From assembly GCF_030817195.1 (NCBI RefSeq), contig NZ_JAUSYZ010000001.1, positions 372,001 through 436,000 of the forward strand: a stretch of 64,000 nucleotides of DNA. Direction: 5' to 3'. The stretch comes from Arthrobacter globiformis (GTDB lineage Bacteria > Actinomycetota > Actinomycetes > Actinomycetales > Micrococcaceae). Of the stretch, positions 17,150-26,180 are shown in pieces; position 1 is the stretch's first letter, and each line of letters starts with the position of its first letter. A program made the position numbers and the translations under genes. Below the pieces are notes generated by a model. That model made no database searches. It was not told where the DNA came from and saw only the letters and a list, made by a program, of their open reading frames with translations.

Positions 17150-17743
17150 TCAGCTGTGGGCGGCCTCCACTACCCGTTCGCCGTTGAAGTATTCGAGCTG
17201 CCAGCCGTCGACGGCGTGGTGGTGGGCTAGGTTGAGCACGGCATTGTCGATGCTCTGCAGGGTGCTGCCGATGGCACGGCTGAGGGTCAGGCGAAGGAGC
17301 GTTCCGTGCGCGACAACCAAAACGCGGCGGCCGCTGAACTCCTCGGCCAGTGCCTCCAAGGCGGCCAGGCCCCGGCAGGCAGCTTCGTCGTCGCTCTCGG
17401 CGCCACGGAAACCGCCGGGGATGCGCAATGCCTCCAGTTCCGGGCCGGCCTGCAGGCCCTCGGCGGATCCGAAGCTGCGCTCCGTAAGCTCCGGCACGTG
17501 CCGTGCCACTGTGAGCCCCAGGCCGGCGGCGATCAGTTCGGCGGTTTCAGCAGCGCGGCTCAACGGCGAGGATACGATCGTGTCCCACGCCTGCCCGGAC
17601 AGCACGCCGACGGCCTCACGCGCCTGGCCGCGGCCGACGTCGTTCAGCGGAATATCGCTGGATCCCTGCAGCCGACGCTGCGCGTTCCAGTCTGTCTGGC
17701 CATGGCGGATGAGGGCGAAAGTCGTGAGCGTCATGCCTTCCAT
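17150..17743 (-). CDS. Histidine phosphatase family protein (phosphoglycerate mutase-like)
   Basis: A 197-residue protein of the histidine phosphatase superfamily. The N-terminal phosphate pocket ALIRHGQTDWNAQRRLQG contains the catalytic His; a second pocket with ERSFGSAEG and late VVAHGTLLRL supplies the other catalytic residues. An alternative start at 17734 removes three residues. It could be a cofactor-dependent mutase or a general phosphatase; the family alone does not decide. It lies beside phosphofructokinase and GAPDH on the same strand. Confidence 0.85.
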   Translation of the reverse strand: MEGMTLTTFALIRHGQTDWNAQRRLQGSSDIPLNDVGRGQAREAVGVLSGQAWDTIVSSPLSRAAETAELIAAGLGLTVARHVPELTERSFGSAEGLQAGPELEALRIPGGFRGAESDDEAACRGLAALEALAEEFSGRRVLVVAHGTLLRLTLSRAIGSTLQSIDNAVLNLAHHHAVDGWQLEYFNGERVVEAAHS

Positions 17744-17796
17744 TGTGCCCGACAGCGTTAGGCCTTTTCGGCGCGGAGCCGCAAAACTGAGGCGCG

Positions 17797-18822
17797 TCAG
17801 CCGAACAGCACCGCAGCTTCATCGTAGCGCTTCTGCGGAACCGTCTTCAGCCGGCCCAGAGCGTCCTGGAAGCCCACATGTTCAATGTCCGTTCCCCTCT
17901 GGGCCACCATGGTGCCCCAGAGGCCCTCCACCACCAAATGGATGGCAGCCATGCCCAGCCGGGTGGCAAGAACGCGGTCAAAGGCTGACGGGACGCCCCC
18001 GCGCTGGATATGGCCCAGGATGGTGGCGCGGGTTTCAATGCCGGTCCGGGCTTCCAGTTCCGGTGCCAGCTGGTCAGCGATGCCGCCCAGGCGCGGACGG
18101 CCGAAGGTGTCCAGGCCGCGCTCGGAGTGCGGGCTCTCCATGTGCTCCGGCATAAAGCCTTCGGCCACGACCACGAGCGGTGCCCGCCCGCGGGCGTGGG
18201 CTTCCTTCACCCACTGGGCGATCTGCTCGATGCTGACCTTCTGTTCCGGGATGAGGATGGCGTGGGCGCCTGCAGCCATGCCGGAGTGCAGCGCGATCCA
18301 GCCGACGTGCCGGCCCATCACTTCGGCGATCATGCACCGGCGATGGGACTCGCCGGTGGTCCGCAGCCTGTCGATGGCTTCAGTGGCGATCTGGACCGCG
18401 GTGTCGAATCCAAAGGTGTAATCGGTGGCGTCAAGGTCATTGTCCACGGTCTTGGGAACACCCACGATCTTCAGCCCTGCATCCGTCAGGCGCTTGGCGG
18501 CCGCGAGTGTTCCTTCACCGCCGATCGCGATGATGGCGTCGATGCCCAGCCGGTCCATGTGGGCCTTGATGATGTCGGGGCCGCCGCCGTTCGCAAACGG
18601 GTTGGTCCGGGACGTGCCCAGGATGGTGCCGCCCTGCTTGGCGATACCCCGGACCATGGTTCGGGGGAGCTCGATGGTGTCGCCCTCCACCACGCCGCGC
18701 CAGCCGTCGCGGAATCCGACGAACTCGTGGCCGTGGATGGCAATGCCCTTGAGGACGGCGCCGCGGATAACCGCATTCAGTCCGGGGCAGTCGCCACCGC
18801 TGGTGAGGATTCCAATTTTCAT
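17797..18822 (-). CDS. pfkA: 6-phosphofructokinase (group III type)
   Basis: A 341-residue enzyme phosphorylating fructose 6-phosphate to the 1,6-bisphosphate. ATG 18822 starts MKIGILTSGGDCPGLNAVIRG, the canonical N terminus, so the longer ORF is rejected. Motifs: GGEGT at residues 101-105, PKTVDND at 123-129 (catalytic Asp) and MGRHVGWIA. The Gly after GGE favours ATP as phosphoryl donor, while Lys in PKTVDND is typical of the PPi/group III branch, a mixture known in actinobacterial ATP-PFKs. It fits the fructose-bisphosphate aldolase variant of the RuMP cycle encoded about 30 kb away. Confidence 0.93.
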   Translation of the reverse strand: MKIGILTSGGDCPGLNAVIRGAVLKGIAIHGHEFVGFRDGWRGVVEGDTIELPRTMVRGIAKQGGTILGTSRTNPFANGGGPDIIKAHMDRLGIDAIIAIGGEGTLAAAKRLTDAGLKIVGVPKTVDNDLDATDYTFGFDTAVQIATEAIDRLRTTGESHRRCMIAEVMGRHVGWIALHSGMAAGAHAILIPEQKVSIEQIAQWVKEAHARGRAPLVVVAEGFMPEHMESPHSERGLDTFGRPRLGGIADQLAPELEARTGIETRATILGHIQRGGVPSAFDRVLATRLGMAAIHLVVEGLWGTMVAQRGTDIEHVGFQDALGRLKTVPQKRYDEAAVLFG

Positions 18823-18829
18823 GGTCGGC

Positions 18830-20335
18830 TCAAATCGTGGGGGAGGCCGATTCCACGGCGGCAAGCACCGACATGGCCTCCTCAACGACATCCGCTGCGG
18901 GGAATGATGGCCTGTTCACGCCGGCCATTTCTTCCATGACGCGGACCACCTGGCAGCTGTAGCCGAACTCGTTGTCGTACCAGACATAGAGCACAAGGTT
19001 CTTGTCGTTGGCGATGGTGGCGAGGCCGTCAACGATGCCGGCGTGGCGGGAACCGACGAAGTCGGTGGAGACCACCTCGGGGGAGTCAATGTAGTCGATC
19101 TGTTGGCGCAGGTCCGAGTGCAGCGCCATCTCACGGAGGTAGTTGTTGACCTCATCCTTGGTGGTGCCGCGTTCCAGGTTCAGGTTGAGGATGGCCATGG
19201 ACACGTCCGGGGTAGGGACCCGGATGGAGCTGCCGGTGAGCTTGCCCTGCAGCTCCGGGAGCGCCTTGGCGACGGCCTTGGCGGCGCCCGTCTCGGTGAT
19301 CACCATGTTCAGGGCGGCGGAGCGTCCGCGGCGGTCGCCCTTGTGGAAGTTGTCGATCAGGTTCTGGTCGTTCGTGAACGAGTGGACGGTCTCCACGTGG
19401 CCGTGGATCACGCCGTACTTGTCGTTCAGGGCCTGCAGGACCGGGGTGATGGCGTTGGTGGTGCAGGAGGCGGCCGTGACGATCCGGTCCGCGTCCGTGA
19501 TGTCACGGTGGTTGATGCCGTGCACGATGTTCTTCAAGTCGCCCTTGCCCGGCGCGGTCAGGAGGACCCGGGCCACACCCTTGCTCAGAAGGTGCTGGCC
19601 GAGTCCCTCGGCGTCGCGCCAGCGGCTGGTGTTGTCCACCACGAGGGCATTGTTGATGCCGTAGGCGGTGTAGTCGATGGTGGCCGGGTTGTCCGAGTAG
19701 ATGACCTGGATACGAACACCGTTGGCCGTGATGGTGTTGGCGTCAGTGTCCACGCGGATGGTTCCTTCGAAGGAGCCGTGGACGGAGTCGCGGCGCAGCA
19801 GGCTGGCGCGCTTGGCCAGGTCGTTGTCGGAGCCGCGCCGAACCACGATGGCGCGCAGACGCAGGCCGTGGCCGCCGCCCGCCTTTTCGATGAGCAGGCG
19901 GGCCACCAAGCGGCCGATGCGGCCGAAGCCGTAAAGTACGACGTCGGTGCTGGCGCGGCTGTCCGCGCCGCGCTTGCCCACTACCTCAGCCAGTTCGGCG
20001 CGGAGGAATTCCTCCAAACTCCGGTGGCCACCGTCGGACTTGAACTTCTGGTTCAAGCGGGCGATATCGATGGCAGCGGCACCCAGCTCCAGCTGCGCCA
20101 GCGTGTTCAGCAGTGGCGCCGTCTCCTCAAGGGGCAATTCATCCTTGCTGATCCGGCGCGCGAAGCGGTGCGCCTTCAGGATGCTCATTGTGGACTTATT
20201 GACCAGGGACCGGCCATGGATGCTGATCACCACGTTGTTTTCACGGTACAGCCGGCCGATCACCGGAATCATAGCCTCGGCGAGGGCCTCCCGGCCTATC
20301 CACGCATCAAGACAAGAATCTGAGGTATGTAGCAT
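18830..20335 (-). CDS. gap: Glyceraldehyde-3-phosphate dehydrogenase, long form
   Basis: A 501-residue GAPDH with about 130 extra N-terminal residues relative to the usual 335-residue enzyme, as in the actinobacterial GapB/GapX type. Start ATG 20335 has GGAAAGGCAG upstream. The Rossmann motif YGFGRIGRL lies at about 135-143 and the catalytic Cys is Cys291 in ASCTTNAITP, with HGHVETVHSFTNDQ following. Long-form enzymes are often biosynthetic and NADP-preferring; that is inference here. It lies 7 bases upstream of pfkA, so the two are probably co-transcribed. Confidence 0.93.
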   Translation of the reverse strand: MLHTSDSCLDAWIGREALAEAMIPVIGRLYRENNVVISIHGRSLVNKSTMSILKAHRFARRISKDELPLEETAPLLNTLAQLELGAAAIDIARLNQKFKSDGGHRSLEEFLRAELAEVVGKRGADSRASTDVVLYGFGRIGRLVARLLIEKAGGGHGLRLRAIVVRRGSDNDLAKRASLLRRDSVHGSFEGTIRVDTDANTITANGVRIQVIYSDNPATIDYTAYGINNALVVDNTSRWRDAEGLGQHLLSKGVARVLLTAPGKGDLKNIVHGINHRDITDADRIVTAASCTTNAITPVLQALNDKYGVIHGHVETVHSFTNDQNLIDNFHKGDRRGRSAALNMVITETGAAKAVAKALPELQGKLTGSSIRVPTPDVSMAILNLNLERGTTKDEVNNYLREMALHSDLRQQIDYIDSPEVVSTDFVGSRHAGIVDGLATIANDKNLVLYVWYDNEFGYSCQVVRVMEEMAGVNRPSFPAADVVEEAMSVLAAVESASPTI

Positions 20336-20490
20336 CGGACTGCCTTTCCAAAAGGGTGTGGTCTGGTTTAGCTCTAGCTCCTGAGGTGGTCCAGAGAGGG
20401 GCTTGACATCCATCGTCCTGCCATTTTCGGGCAGGGGAAACGCTAATTCGGGATGGTTTTAGCGATCCTTTTGGGTAGGTGTCCGGGGTG

Positions 20491-21159
20491 TTATGCGGTC
20501 ATGGTGGCGAACATGAGGGCCATGGTGGTGGCGCCGAGGGCTTCGAGGGCGTGTTCGGTGCGGGTGGGGCGTGGGGTGGTGTTGTGGTGGTGGGTGGTTG
20601 TGGTCCGGCGGGCGAGGAGGGTGAGGAAGGTCAGGGCTGCGGTTGCGAAGAGCAGTGTCAGCAGGATGCCGGGTGGGTGGTCCAGTGGTGTTGCCGCTGT
20701 TGCGGTGGGGTGGGGTGTGGTGGTCATGGTGTGGTGGGCGGCGGGCATGGACGTATGGTCTGCCGGGGCGGTGCCGTGAGCGGTGGCGGGGCCGGTGGCG
20801 GGGTGGGTCATCATGGCGATCATGAGGGCTGCGGCGGCCATGGTGAGGGCGTGGTAGGCGCATTTGAGGCGGCCCTGGGTGCCGGCGCAGAGGAGTTTGA
20901 ATTCGGGCCGGGCGACGGCCTGGATGATGAACCACAGGGCCGCGGCGGCGAGGAGGCCGATCTGGGCGAGTGTGGTGGAGGGTGCGAGGTTCCAGAGCAT
21001 GGCGGCCATCAGGGCGTTCATGAGGGCGTGGAGGGTGTTGTTGACCCGGTCGGTGAGGTGGTGTGACCGTGCGGCCTGCCAGAGGTGGTAGCTTCCGCCG
21101 GCGAGCAGGACGGCGGTGAGGGTCCAGGTAAGTGCGGGGATGTTGAACACGCGGATCAC
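20491..21159 (-). CDS. DUF5134 membrane protein with His/Met-rich loop (copy 1)
   Basis: A 222-residue, about six-helix membrane protein starting at GTG 21157-21159. Conserved helices contain His and Met (SYHLWQ, LHALMNALMAAMLW, AYHALTMAAAALMIAMM). Between helices 4 and 5 is a loop rich in His and Met (HTSMPAAHHTMTTTPH), of the kind that binds copper. It lies directly downstream of a copper amine oxidase gene, as does the second copy at 45403. The first ~125 and last ~23 residues of the two copies are nearly identical and the middle differs. A role in copper supply is inferred, not shown. Confidence 0.75.
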   Translation of the reverse strand: MIRVFNIPALTWTLTAVLLAGGSYHLWQAARSHHLTDRVNNTLHALMNALMAAMLWNLAPSTTLAQIGLLAAAALWFIIQAVARPEFKLLCAGTQGRLKCAYHALTMAAAALMIAMMTHPATGPATAHGTAPADHTSMPAAHHTMTTTPHPTATAATPLDHPPGILLTLLFATAALTFLTLLARRTTTTHHHNTTPRPTRTEHALEALGATTMALMFATMTA

Positions 21160-21191
21160 GCTTTCACTGGGGGTCGGGTCAGGAAAAGGGT

Positions 21192-21229
21192 CGGTCCCCG
21201 ATGCTGCCCGCGGGCAGCATCGGGGACCG
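21192..21229 (-). terminator. Perfect palindromic terminator downstream of amine oxidase copy 1
   Basis: A perfect 38-base palindrome starting CGGTCCCCGATGCTGCCCG; on the minus strand it is followed shortly by TTTT. It lies between amine oxidase copy 1 and the DUF5134 gene, so some transcripts probably end here. Hairpins with the same GGTCCCCG core recur at 41390, 42781 and 45222. Confidence 0.7.
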
Positions 21230-21281
21230 GTTGTTCGGTGCTGGTCTTTCTCCAGCTCTACTTCATGGAGGGCCTGGCTGG

Positions 21282-23222
21282 TTAGTGTCCGTTTCCGGTG
21301 CTGCAGTGGCCGCTGTTGGTGGTGCGGGTTTCGGTGGGGAGGTTCAGGGTGGGGTTTTGGTTGAAGAAGCCGTGGGGTTCGAGCATGAAGCCGATGTTCT
21401 GGCGGGGCATCACGGGCCAGTCTTCGAGGCGGACGACGTGGTGCATGCCGAAGGTGTACCAGACCACGAGGTCCTGATCGACGATGTTCCGGTCTTTCTG
21501 GGTCCAGATGTGCAGGCCGTCCTCGGCGCCGGTGGACTGGTTGGGGTACTCGCCGGCGGCGAAGCGTTCGGTCCGGTCGTAGGCGGTGACCCAGAGGTTG
21601 TTCCGGGCGAACTGGGCGCGTTTGGAGACGTAGGACTCGTCCCCGGCGGCGAGCTGGATGCCGTTGGTGGGGATCAGCCGGTAGGCGACGGGTTCGTCCA
21701 CGATGTTCTTCTTCTCGTGGTTGGCGATCTTCCAGAACCGGTGCTTGGCGCCGTCGGTCTTGCGGATCGCGGCCTGTTCGGTTTCCAGGAGCCGGTCCAC
21801 TGCCTTGAACGCGGTGTGGGTGGGGTTGTGTTCCGGGTATTCCATGTCGACCTCGTAGACGGAGTTGTTCGGGCCGTCGAGTTCGAAGTCCATCCGGACG
21901 TTGAACATGTGCTGGTGGATGGGGGCGTAGAGCCCGTCGTTGTTCAGGGACTGGCCGTACGGGCTCTTCTCCCCGGGCTGCTGGCCGGCGGTGGAGAGGA
22001 TGCCGGTGGCCTTGACCAGGAACTCGATGCTGCCATCGAGGTAGAGGTGCCAGTAGAACGCGTACTCGTAGTTCGCGACCGTGGCGATGAAGGAGATCAC
22101 GAGCTTGCGGCTGCGGCGGGTCTCGGCGGTGCCCTCACGGAAGTCGAAGTGCTTCCACAGGATCGAGTCGTCTTCCTCGTGCATGCAGATCGCGTTCTCG
22201 ATCGTCCACGGGTTGCCGTGGCTGTCCACGCTGTGGCCGTCGAAGTACTGGATCTCGCCCAGGCAGTCACAGCCCAGGGTCAGGGAGTTGGCCATGTTGC
22301 CGATGTTGTACTCACCGGAATCGAACGCGTTCTTCTTCGCCTGCACCGGGGCGGTGTCACCGTACGGGACGACCATTTCAGAGAGCGAGGCACGGTTGAT
22401 CACCGGGCGCTCCACGCCCTGGTCACGGAACTTCAGCTGGTGCAGGACCAGGCCCTCCCGCGGGGTGAACCCGACCCGGAAGGACCAGTCGGCCCACCGC
22501 ACATGGTTGCCGGTGACCTGGAAGGACGCGCCTTCGGGCTGGGTGATCTCAATCGGCTTCAAATCCGTGCGGGCCGGGCCGACGTACTTGGGCAGGTAGT
22601 TGCCCCGCGCGGCCGGGACCGGGATCGCCTGGTCATCCTCGAGCCTGACGACCTCACCGGAGGACAGGTCATAGAACACGATGAAGTTCTCGATCGGGTG
22701 CGCGTACGGGCTGTCGTCGGGTTCGTCCCGGACGAAGACCAGGGCACGCATCAGGCGCCGGCCCTCGGCGTCCTCACCGAAATACCCCACCGACCACGGC
22801 TCGAAGCAAACCAGGTCCAGGTCCGTCAGGCCCCGCTTGGCCAGCGCCTCGATGACCTTCGGATCCTTCCGGCACGCCTCCTCACACTCGGCGAACTCAT
22901 CAAGCATGAACGGCGGCTGGACATTGGCAGCCAGCTGCGTCCACCGATCAACGGTGCCCGAATCAAGATTCACGACCGCCTCGAACGAACGCGCCGCCGC
23001 CCGGTCCACCAGGACCGCGTCCGCCTCACGCGCCACCGGCACACCGTTGCGCAGGTCTTCCTTGGCCGGCTCACGCAACTCAACGCTGATAAAACGGAAC
23101 GACTCCGCCGCCGCCGGCCCCTCCTTCAGGACCGCCACCGCACGGGAAATCTCCTCCCGCGACAACGGATCCAACGGATGCGCCACCCCAACAACAGTCG
23201 AGGTCTCAGTATCGATAGTCAT
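21282..23222 (-). CDS. Copper-containing primary amine oxidase (methylamine oxidase type), copy 1
   Basis: A 646-residue copper amine oxidase that converts a primary amine, O2 and water to aldehyde, ammonia and H2O2. Start ATG 23222 follows AAGGAGATAAGC. The topaquinone precursor is Tyr385 in TVANYEYAF, the catalytic base Asp301 in AFDSGEYNIG, and the copper ligands are His436 and His438 (PIHQHMF) plus a His in GMHHVVR near 595. No signal peptide is present, so it is cytoplasmic like the Arthrobacter enzymes. The N-demethylase and RuMP neighbours make methylamine the likely substrate. It is almost identical to the copies at 37726 and 43199, differing from copy 3 at Ser454 (Ala there). Confidence 0.95.
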   Translation of the reverse strand: MTIDTETSTVVGVAHPLDPLSREEISRAVAVLKEGPAAAESFRFISVELREPAKEDLRNGVPVAREADAVLVDRAAARSFEAVVNLDSGTVDRWTQLAANVQPPFMLDEFAECEEACRKDPKVIEALAKRGLTDLDLVCFEPWSVGYFGEDAEGRRLMRALVFVRDEPDDSPYAHPIENFIVFYDLSSGEVVRLEDDQAIPVPAARGNYLPKYVGPARTDLKPIEITQPEGASFQVTGNHVRWADWSFRVGFTPREGLVLHQLKFRDQGVERPVINRASLSEMVVPYGDTAPVQAKKNAFDSGEYNIGNMANSLTLGCDCLGEIQYFDGHSVDSHGNPWTIENAICMHEEDDSILWKHFDFREGTAETRRSRKLVISFIATVANYEYAFYWHLYLDGSIEFLVKATGILSTAGQQPGEKSPYGQSLNNDGLYAPIHQHMFNVRMDFELDGPNNSVYEVDMEYPEHNPTHTAFKAVDRLLETEQAAIRKTDGAKHRFWKIANHEKKNIVDEPVAYRLIPTNGIQLAAGDESYVSKRAQFARNNLWVTAYDRTERFAAGEYPNQSTGAEDGLHIWTQKDRNIVDQDLVVWYTFGMHHVVRLEDWPVMPRQNIGFMLEPHGFFNQNPTLNLPTETRTTNSGHCSTGNGH

Positions 23223-23336
23223 GCTTATCTCCTTCATAGATCCTGGTTCAGGATGAGGTTGCTTACGTGGTGTTGCTTTTGGATTGCTTCCAGATGACTG
23301 CAGTCAATAGCTGTGGTTTGGGATCGAGGCGAGGTT

Positions 23337-24336
23337 TTAGCCGGCCAGGAGCCAGTCGGACGCAGCCTTGCGGTAGCGGATGATGCCCTTGTACTCGGCC
23401 ATGTCGTCCGGGAGTTCGGCCAGGACGTGGCCGAACTTTTCACGCCAAGTGGGAACCTTGGCGATGTCCCTGAGGGGCAGGAGGTAGCTCCGGATCAGGA
23501 ACAGCAGGACCCCGGTGTGGGGGAGTCGGATCAGGTGCTGGACTTCCACGCGAAGGTGCAGCTTGTCCGGCATATCAGGGTCGGTGGCGATGGTTCCCCG
23601 GTCCGGCCCCCATTCAGGGTAGGTTTCGGTGGAGGTGTCCAGCCGGTTGCCGACAGTCATGGTCCAGTTGGTGCGGCGGAACTGTTCGCCTGGCTGCAGT
23701 CGCATGAGGAATTGTTCGGCACGGCTGATGATGTTTTCTTCCTTGACCCGCGGGACGGGGCCGTGGATTTCGAGGAAGCTCATCCCGACGTCGAAATTGA
23801 AGGACCAGTCCGCGGCGAAGGTGACCAGGCCGGCGTCGAGCCACATCGTGTTGTCCCGAATATCGAGGAGAACGATGTCGTCCTGGATCTGAGTGCCAAG
23901 GAACCTCATGGGGCCCATGGGCAGCGAGCCGTCGTCGCCCACGGTGAACTGCACGTCGAGGTCCTGAAGCTTGTTCTGCCAGCGACAGGCATTCCCCTCG
24001 CGGTGGAAAAGACATGATGTCCGGGTATTCCGCGGCCATGGCGGGAAGCAGGGTGGCGATCGTGTCCCAGACGGCGGGCCGCATGTGGGGCAGGACGGCC
24101 ATGCGTGAGGAATCGCGAGCCAGGATCGCCTCGCGGTCGGCCAGTTCCTTAAGGTAGAACTCGTCGATGTCGATGAGCCCGGCTCCCCAGGCCCCGGCGT
24201 CTGTCGGCACGTTTTTGTTGGCCGGTTCGACGTTGGCGCTGTAGCGGTACTGGTCACCGATAAACGGGAAGGGAAAGCGCCTGATGCGTTCCGGGAGGGT
24301 GGCGGTGTCAGTGTCTTTGTCGAGAGTGATGCTCAA
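23337..24336 (-). pseudogene. Heme-dependent oxidative N-demethylase subunit (DUF3445), frameshifted
   Basis: The gene encodes a DUF3445 protein of about 330 residues, the heme-binding catalytic subunit of oxidative N-demethylases that release formaldehyde from dimethylamine. It begins at TTG 24334-24336, overlapping the reductase stop (TTGA) with GGAG upstream, and reads SITLDKDTDTATLPERIRRF. The frame breaks at the run of four A (24007-24010, plus strand). Removing one base restores DIMSFHREGNACRWQNKLQ and the reading continues to the stop at 23337 (DWLLAG). This is either a recent one-base insertion or a base-calling error in a homopolymer. The rest is well conserved (FNFDVGMSFLEIHGPVPRV, EVQHLIRLPHTGVLLF). 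Confidence 0.85.
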
Positions 24337-25310
24337 AGGTCCAACTCCAATTCTGGGTCTTCGCTGCGTGAAACACAGCACATCATTGTGGTGTTCTCGG
24401 CCTTTTCCTGGTCGGTCAGGTAGAGGTCCCGGTGCTGCGGGGTTCCCCGGAGGACCGGTAGGACACATTCGCCGCAGATGCCTTTGCGGCACATGTTGGG
24501 GATGGTTTTCCCTGCCTTTTCGAGCGTTGCCAGAAGGGACACGCCGGACGGCACGTCCAGCTTGAGGCCGCTGCGGACCAGGTTGACCGTGAACGGCTCG
24601 CCGTCGTCCAGCTCGGCCGCACCGAAGGCTTCCGAGTGCAGCCTCGCCGGTGGCCATCCCAGCTCCCGTGCCTGATCCAGAACCGCATCCATGAAGGCAA
24701 CCGGGCCGCAGACGTAGAGGTGCGTTCCCAGGCTCTGGGCCATGAGCTGTTCGGCGAGGACCTTCTGGAAACTGTTGCGATCGCTGCATTCGGTCAGGGC
24801 AGGTCCCAGCAGGGCCCGGGCTTCCTCGACGTGGGCTCCGGCCCCGGGCCGGTACACGTAGATCAGGGACGATGTCGTGCCCCGGTCCGCGGCCGCACGG
24901 GCGTGCGAGAGGACCGGTGTGATGCCGATGCCGGCGGCGATCAGCAGGTGGTGCGTGGCCGTTGAGGCCGGGGCGAAAGCACTGCGGGGCCGGGAAACGT
25001 ACACGCGGTCGCCTACGCCGAGTTGGTGCATTGCTACCGATCCGCCGGCCCCGTCCTCGACCCGGAGGACGGAGATGGTGTATTCGGTCGGGCCGTTGCC
25101 CGAGCCGGTGAGCGAATACGCGTTGACGCCGCTGCCGTACTGGACCACCAAGTGGCTGCCCGGGACATAGGACGGAAGGCGTGCCCCGGACGGATCAGCC
25201 AGCGTGATGCTGACAATCGATTCCGTCTGGAGACTGACGTTGGTCACCTCCAGCTGGAGGCCACCTTCCACCGCCGGGTGGGCAGTGATCGGGAGCGCCG
25301 TGATAGTCAT
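24333..25310 (-). CDS. PDR/VanB-type ferredoxin reductase (N-demethylase electron-transfer subunit)
   Basis: A 325-residue flavin and 2Fe-2S reductase. Start ATG 25310 has a perfect AGGAGG six bases upstream; the longer ORF is rejected. An FMN/NAD(P)H module comes first (YSLTGSGNG, LIAAGIGITPVLS, YVCGPVAFMDAV), then a plant-type ferredoxin domain with cluster cysteines in CRKGICGECV and a later CC in MMCCVSR. It passes electrons from NAD(P)H to the DUF3445 heme subunit. Its start overlaps the DmmA-like stop by four bases and its stop overlaps the DUF3445 start. Confidence 0.9.
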   Translation of the reverse strand: MTITALPITAHPAVEGGLQLEVTNVSLQTESIVSITLADPSGARLPSYVPGSHLVVQYGSGVNAYSLTGSGNGPTEYTISVLRVEDGAGGSVAMHQLGVGDRVYVSRPRSAFAPASTATHHLLIAAGIGITPVLSHARAAADRGTTSSLIYVYRPGAGAHVEEARALLGPALTECSDRNSFQKVLAEQLMAQSLGTHLYVCGPVAFMDAVLDQARELGWPPARLHSEAFGAAELDDGEPFTVNLVRSGLKLDVPSGVSLLATLEKAGKTIPNMCRKGICGECVLPVLRGTPQHRDLYLTDQEKAENTTMMCCVSRSEDPELELDL

Positions 25311-25792
25311 GATGCCTCCTCGGCGTGGGCCGAGTACCCTAGGTACGCGCCCATTCGGCGGGAAAAATGATCTGTGGTGGCCAGGCTGGTGGCACATCCC
25401 CGGCACTGCACCTCGGAGCCGGCTGGCCGAACGGTTGTGGTGGTCGCATGGCAATGCGGGCAGTAAATTACTCGGGGAGCGGTCTCGTCACTGAGAAGGG
25501 TGAGCTCCTCCTGTTGCAGTCCGCATTCCGCGGCGGCGGCCGCGGCTGCGCGGATGTCCGCCGGTGGGCCGGCGAGTACGAGTCGAACTCCAACGTGCGA
25601 ACGTCCGAGTACGGACCTCAGCTCCGAGAGGGCTTCGGGATTTGCAGCTTTGAAACGGAGATCATGCCTGGGCTGGACACCGGTGTGTTGACCCGCGGTG
25701 TCACCTGTGGTGCCAAAGGACGCACAGATGACACCGCGGAAACCAGGTTCCAGGCCTGTGCCTGCTGCCGGCGGCATGGACGCGGAACGCAT
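25307..25792 (-). CDS. Dimethylamine monooxygenase subunit DmmA family protein
   Basis: A 161-residue protein. Start ATG 25792 follows AAGGACC. The C-terminal zinc-ribbon-like block CPHCHATTTTVRPAGSEVQC, followed by RGCATSLATTDHFSRRMGAYLGY, matches the DmmA subunit family of bacterial dimethylamine monooxygenases, and the N-terminal half may be a flavodoxin-like module. Linkage to the reductase and DUF3445 genes by four-base overlaps supports a three-subunit N-demethylase (dimethylamine to methylamine plus formaldehyde). The function is assigned by family and context. Confidence 0.78.
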   Translation of the reverse strand: MRSASMPPAAGTGLEPGFRGVICASFGTTGDTAGQHTGVQPRHDLRFKAANPEALSELRSVLGRSHVGVRLVLAGPPADIRAAAAAAAECGLQQEELTLLSDETAPRVIYCPHCHATTTTVRPAGSEVQCRGCATSLATTDHFSRRMGAYLGYSAHAEEAS

Positions 25793-25802
25793 GGTCGGGT
25801 CC

Positions 25803-26180
25803 TTACGGTGCGAAGGAGCGGTGGCCGGTGAAGAACCCCAGGCCGTACTCGGGGGTCTCAAACTTGACCGTGGTGCCCTTGGGGAAGAACAGCACGTCGC
25901 GCTCCTTCGCGTGCGTGACTTCTCCTGTGGCCTCGTCGGTGAGGATGAACTCGCCGGCTACGACGACCTTCATTTCGTCGTAGGTGTATGTGTACACCAG
26001 GGGTTCGGAAGCCTTCAGCTCGAAGAAGCCGGCGCTCATGACCGACCCGGTGGGGTTGTGGAGGGAGTCGCCGATTGCGGCGACCGTGCCGGGCTCGTTC
26101 ATCGGCGGCAGGCCAACGTAGCCGCCTTCGACCTTGTGGATGGATCCGGCCTTGCTCAAAGTTCCTACGAGGGTTTCCAT
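25803..26180 (-). CDS. Cupin-domain protein, EutQ-like
   Basis: A 125-residue single-domain cupin. Start ATG 26180 has GGAGAGACC upstream. The barrel strands are clear (VMSAGFFELKASEPLVYTYTYDEMKVVVAGEFILT, then DVLFFPKGTTVKFETPEYGLGFF), resembling EutQ of ethanolamine utilisation. The canonical His-x-His metal site is weak (TYDEM). It is first in the N-demethylase operon, 10 bases before the DmmA-like gene. Its role is unknown; it may handle a labile intermediate or act as an accessory acetate kinase-like factor as proposed for EutQ. Confidence 0.75.
   Translation of the reverse strand: METLVGTLSKAGSIHKVEGGYVGLPPMNEPGTVAAIGDSLHNPTGSVMSAGFFELKASEPLVYTYTYDEMKVVVAGEFILTDEATGEVTHAKERDVLFFPKGTTVKFETPEYGLGFFTGHRSFAP

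Noticed and set aside
21201..23297. A 698-codon open frame antisense to amine oxidase copy 1 (and similar long frames opposite copies 2 and 3)
   Set aside because: It mirrors the high-GC codon pattern of the oxidase, has Val/Asp/Gly-rich sequence without any family motif, and repeats at all three copies only because the oxidase does.
23614..24789. A 391-codon frame covering part of the reductase and DUF3445 genes
   Set aside because: It joins the antisense-like frame of the reductase to the first part of the DUF3445 gene; only the latter is real, and it belongs to the frameshifted gene.
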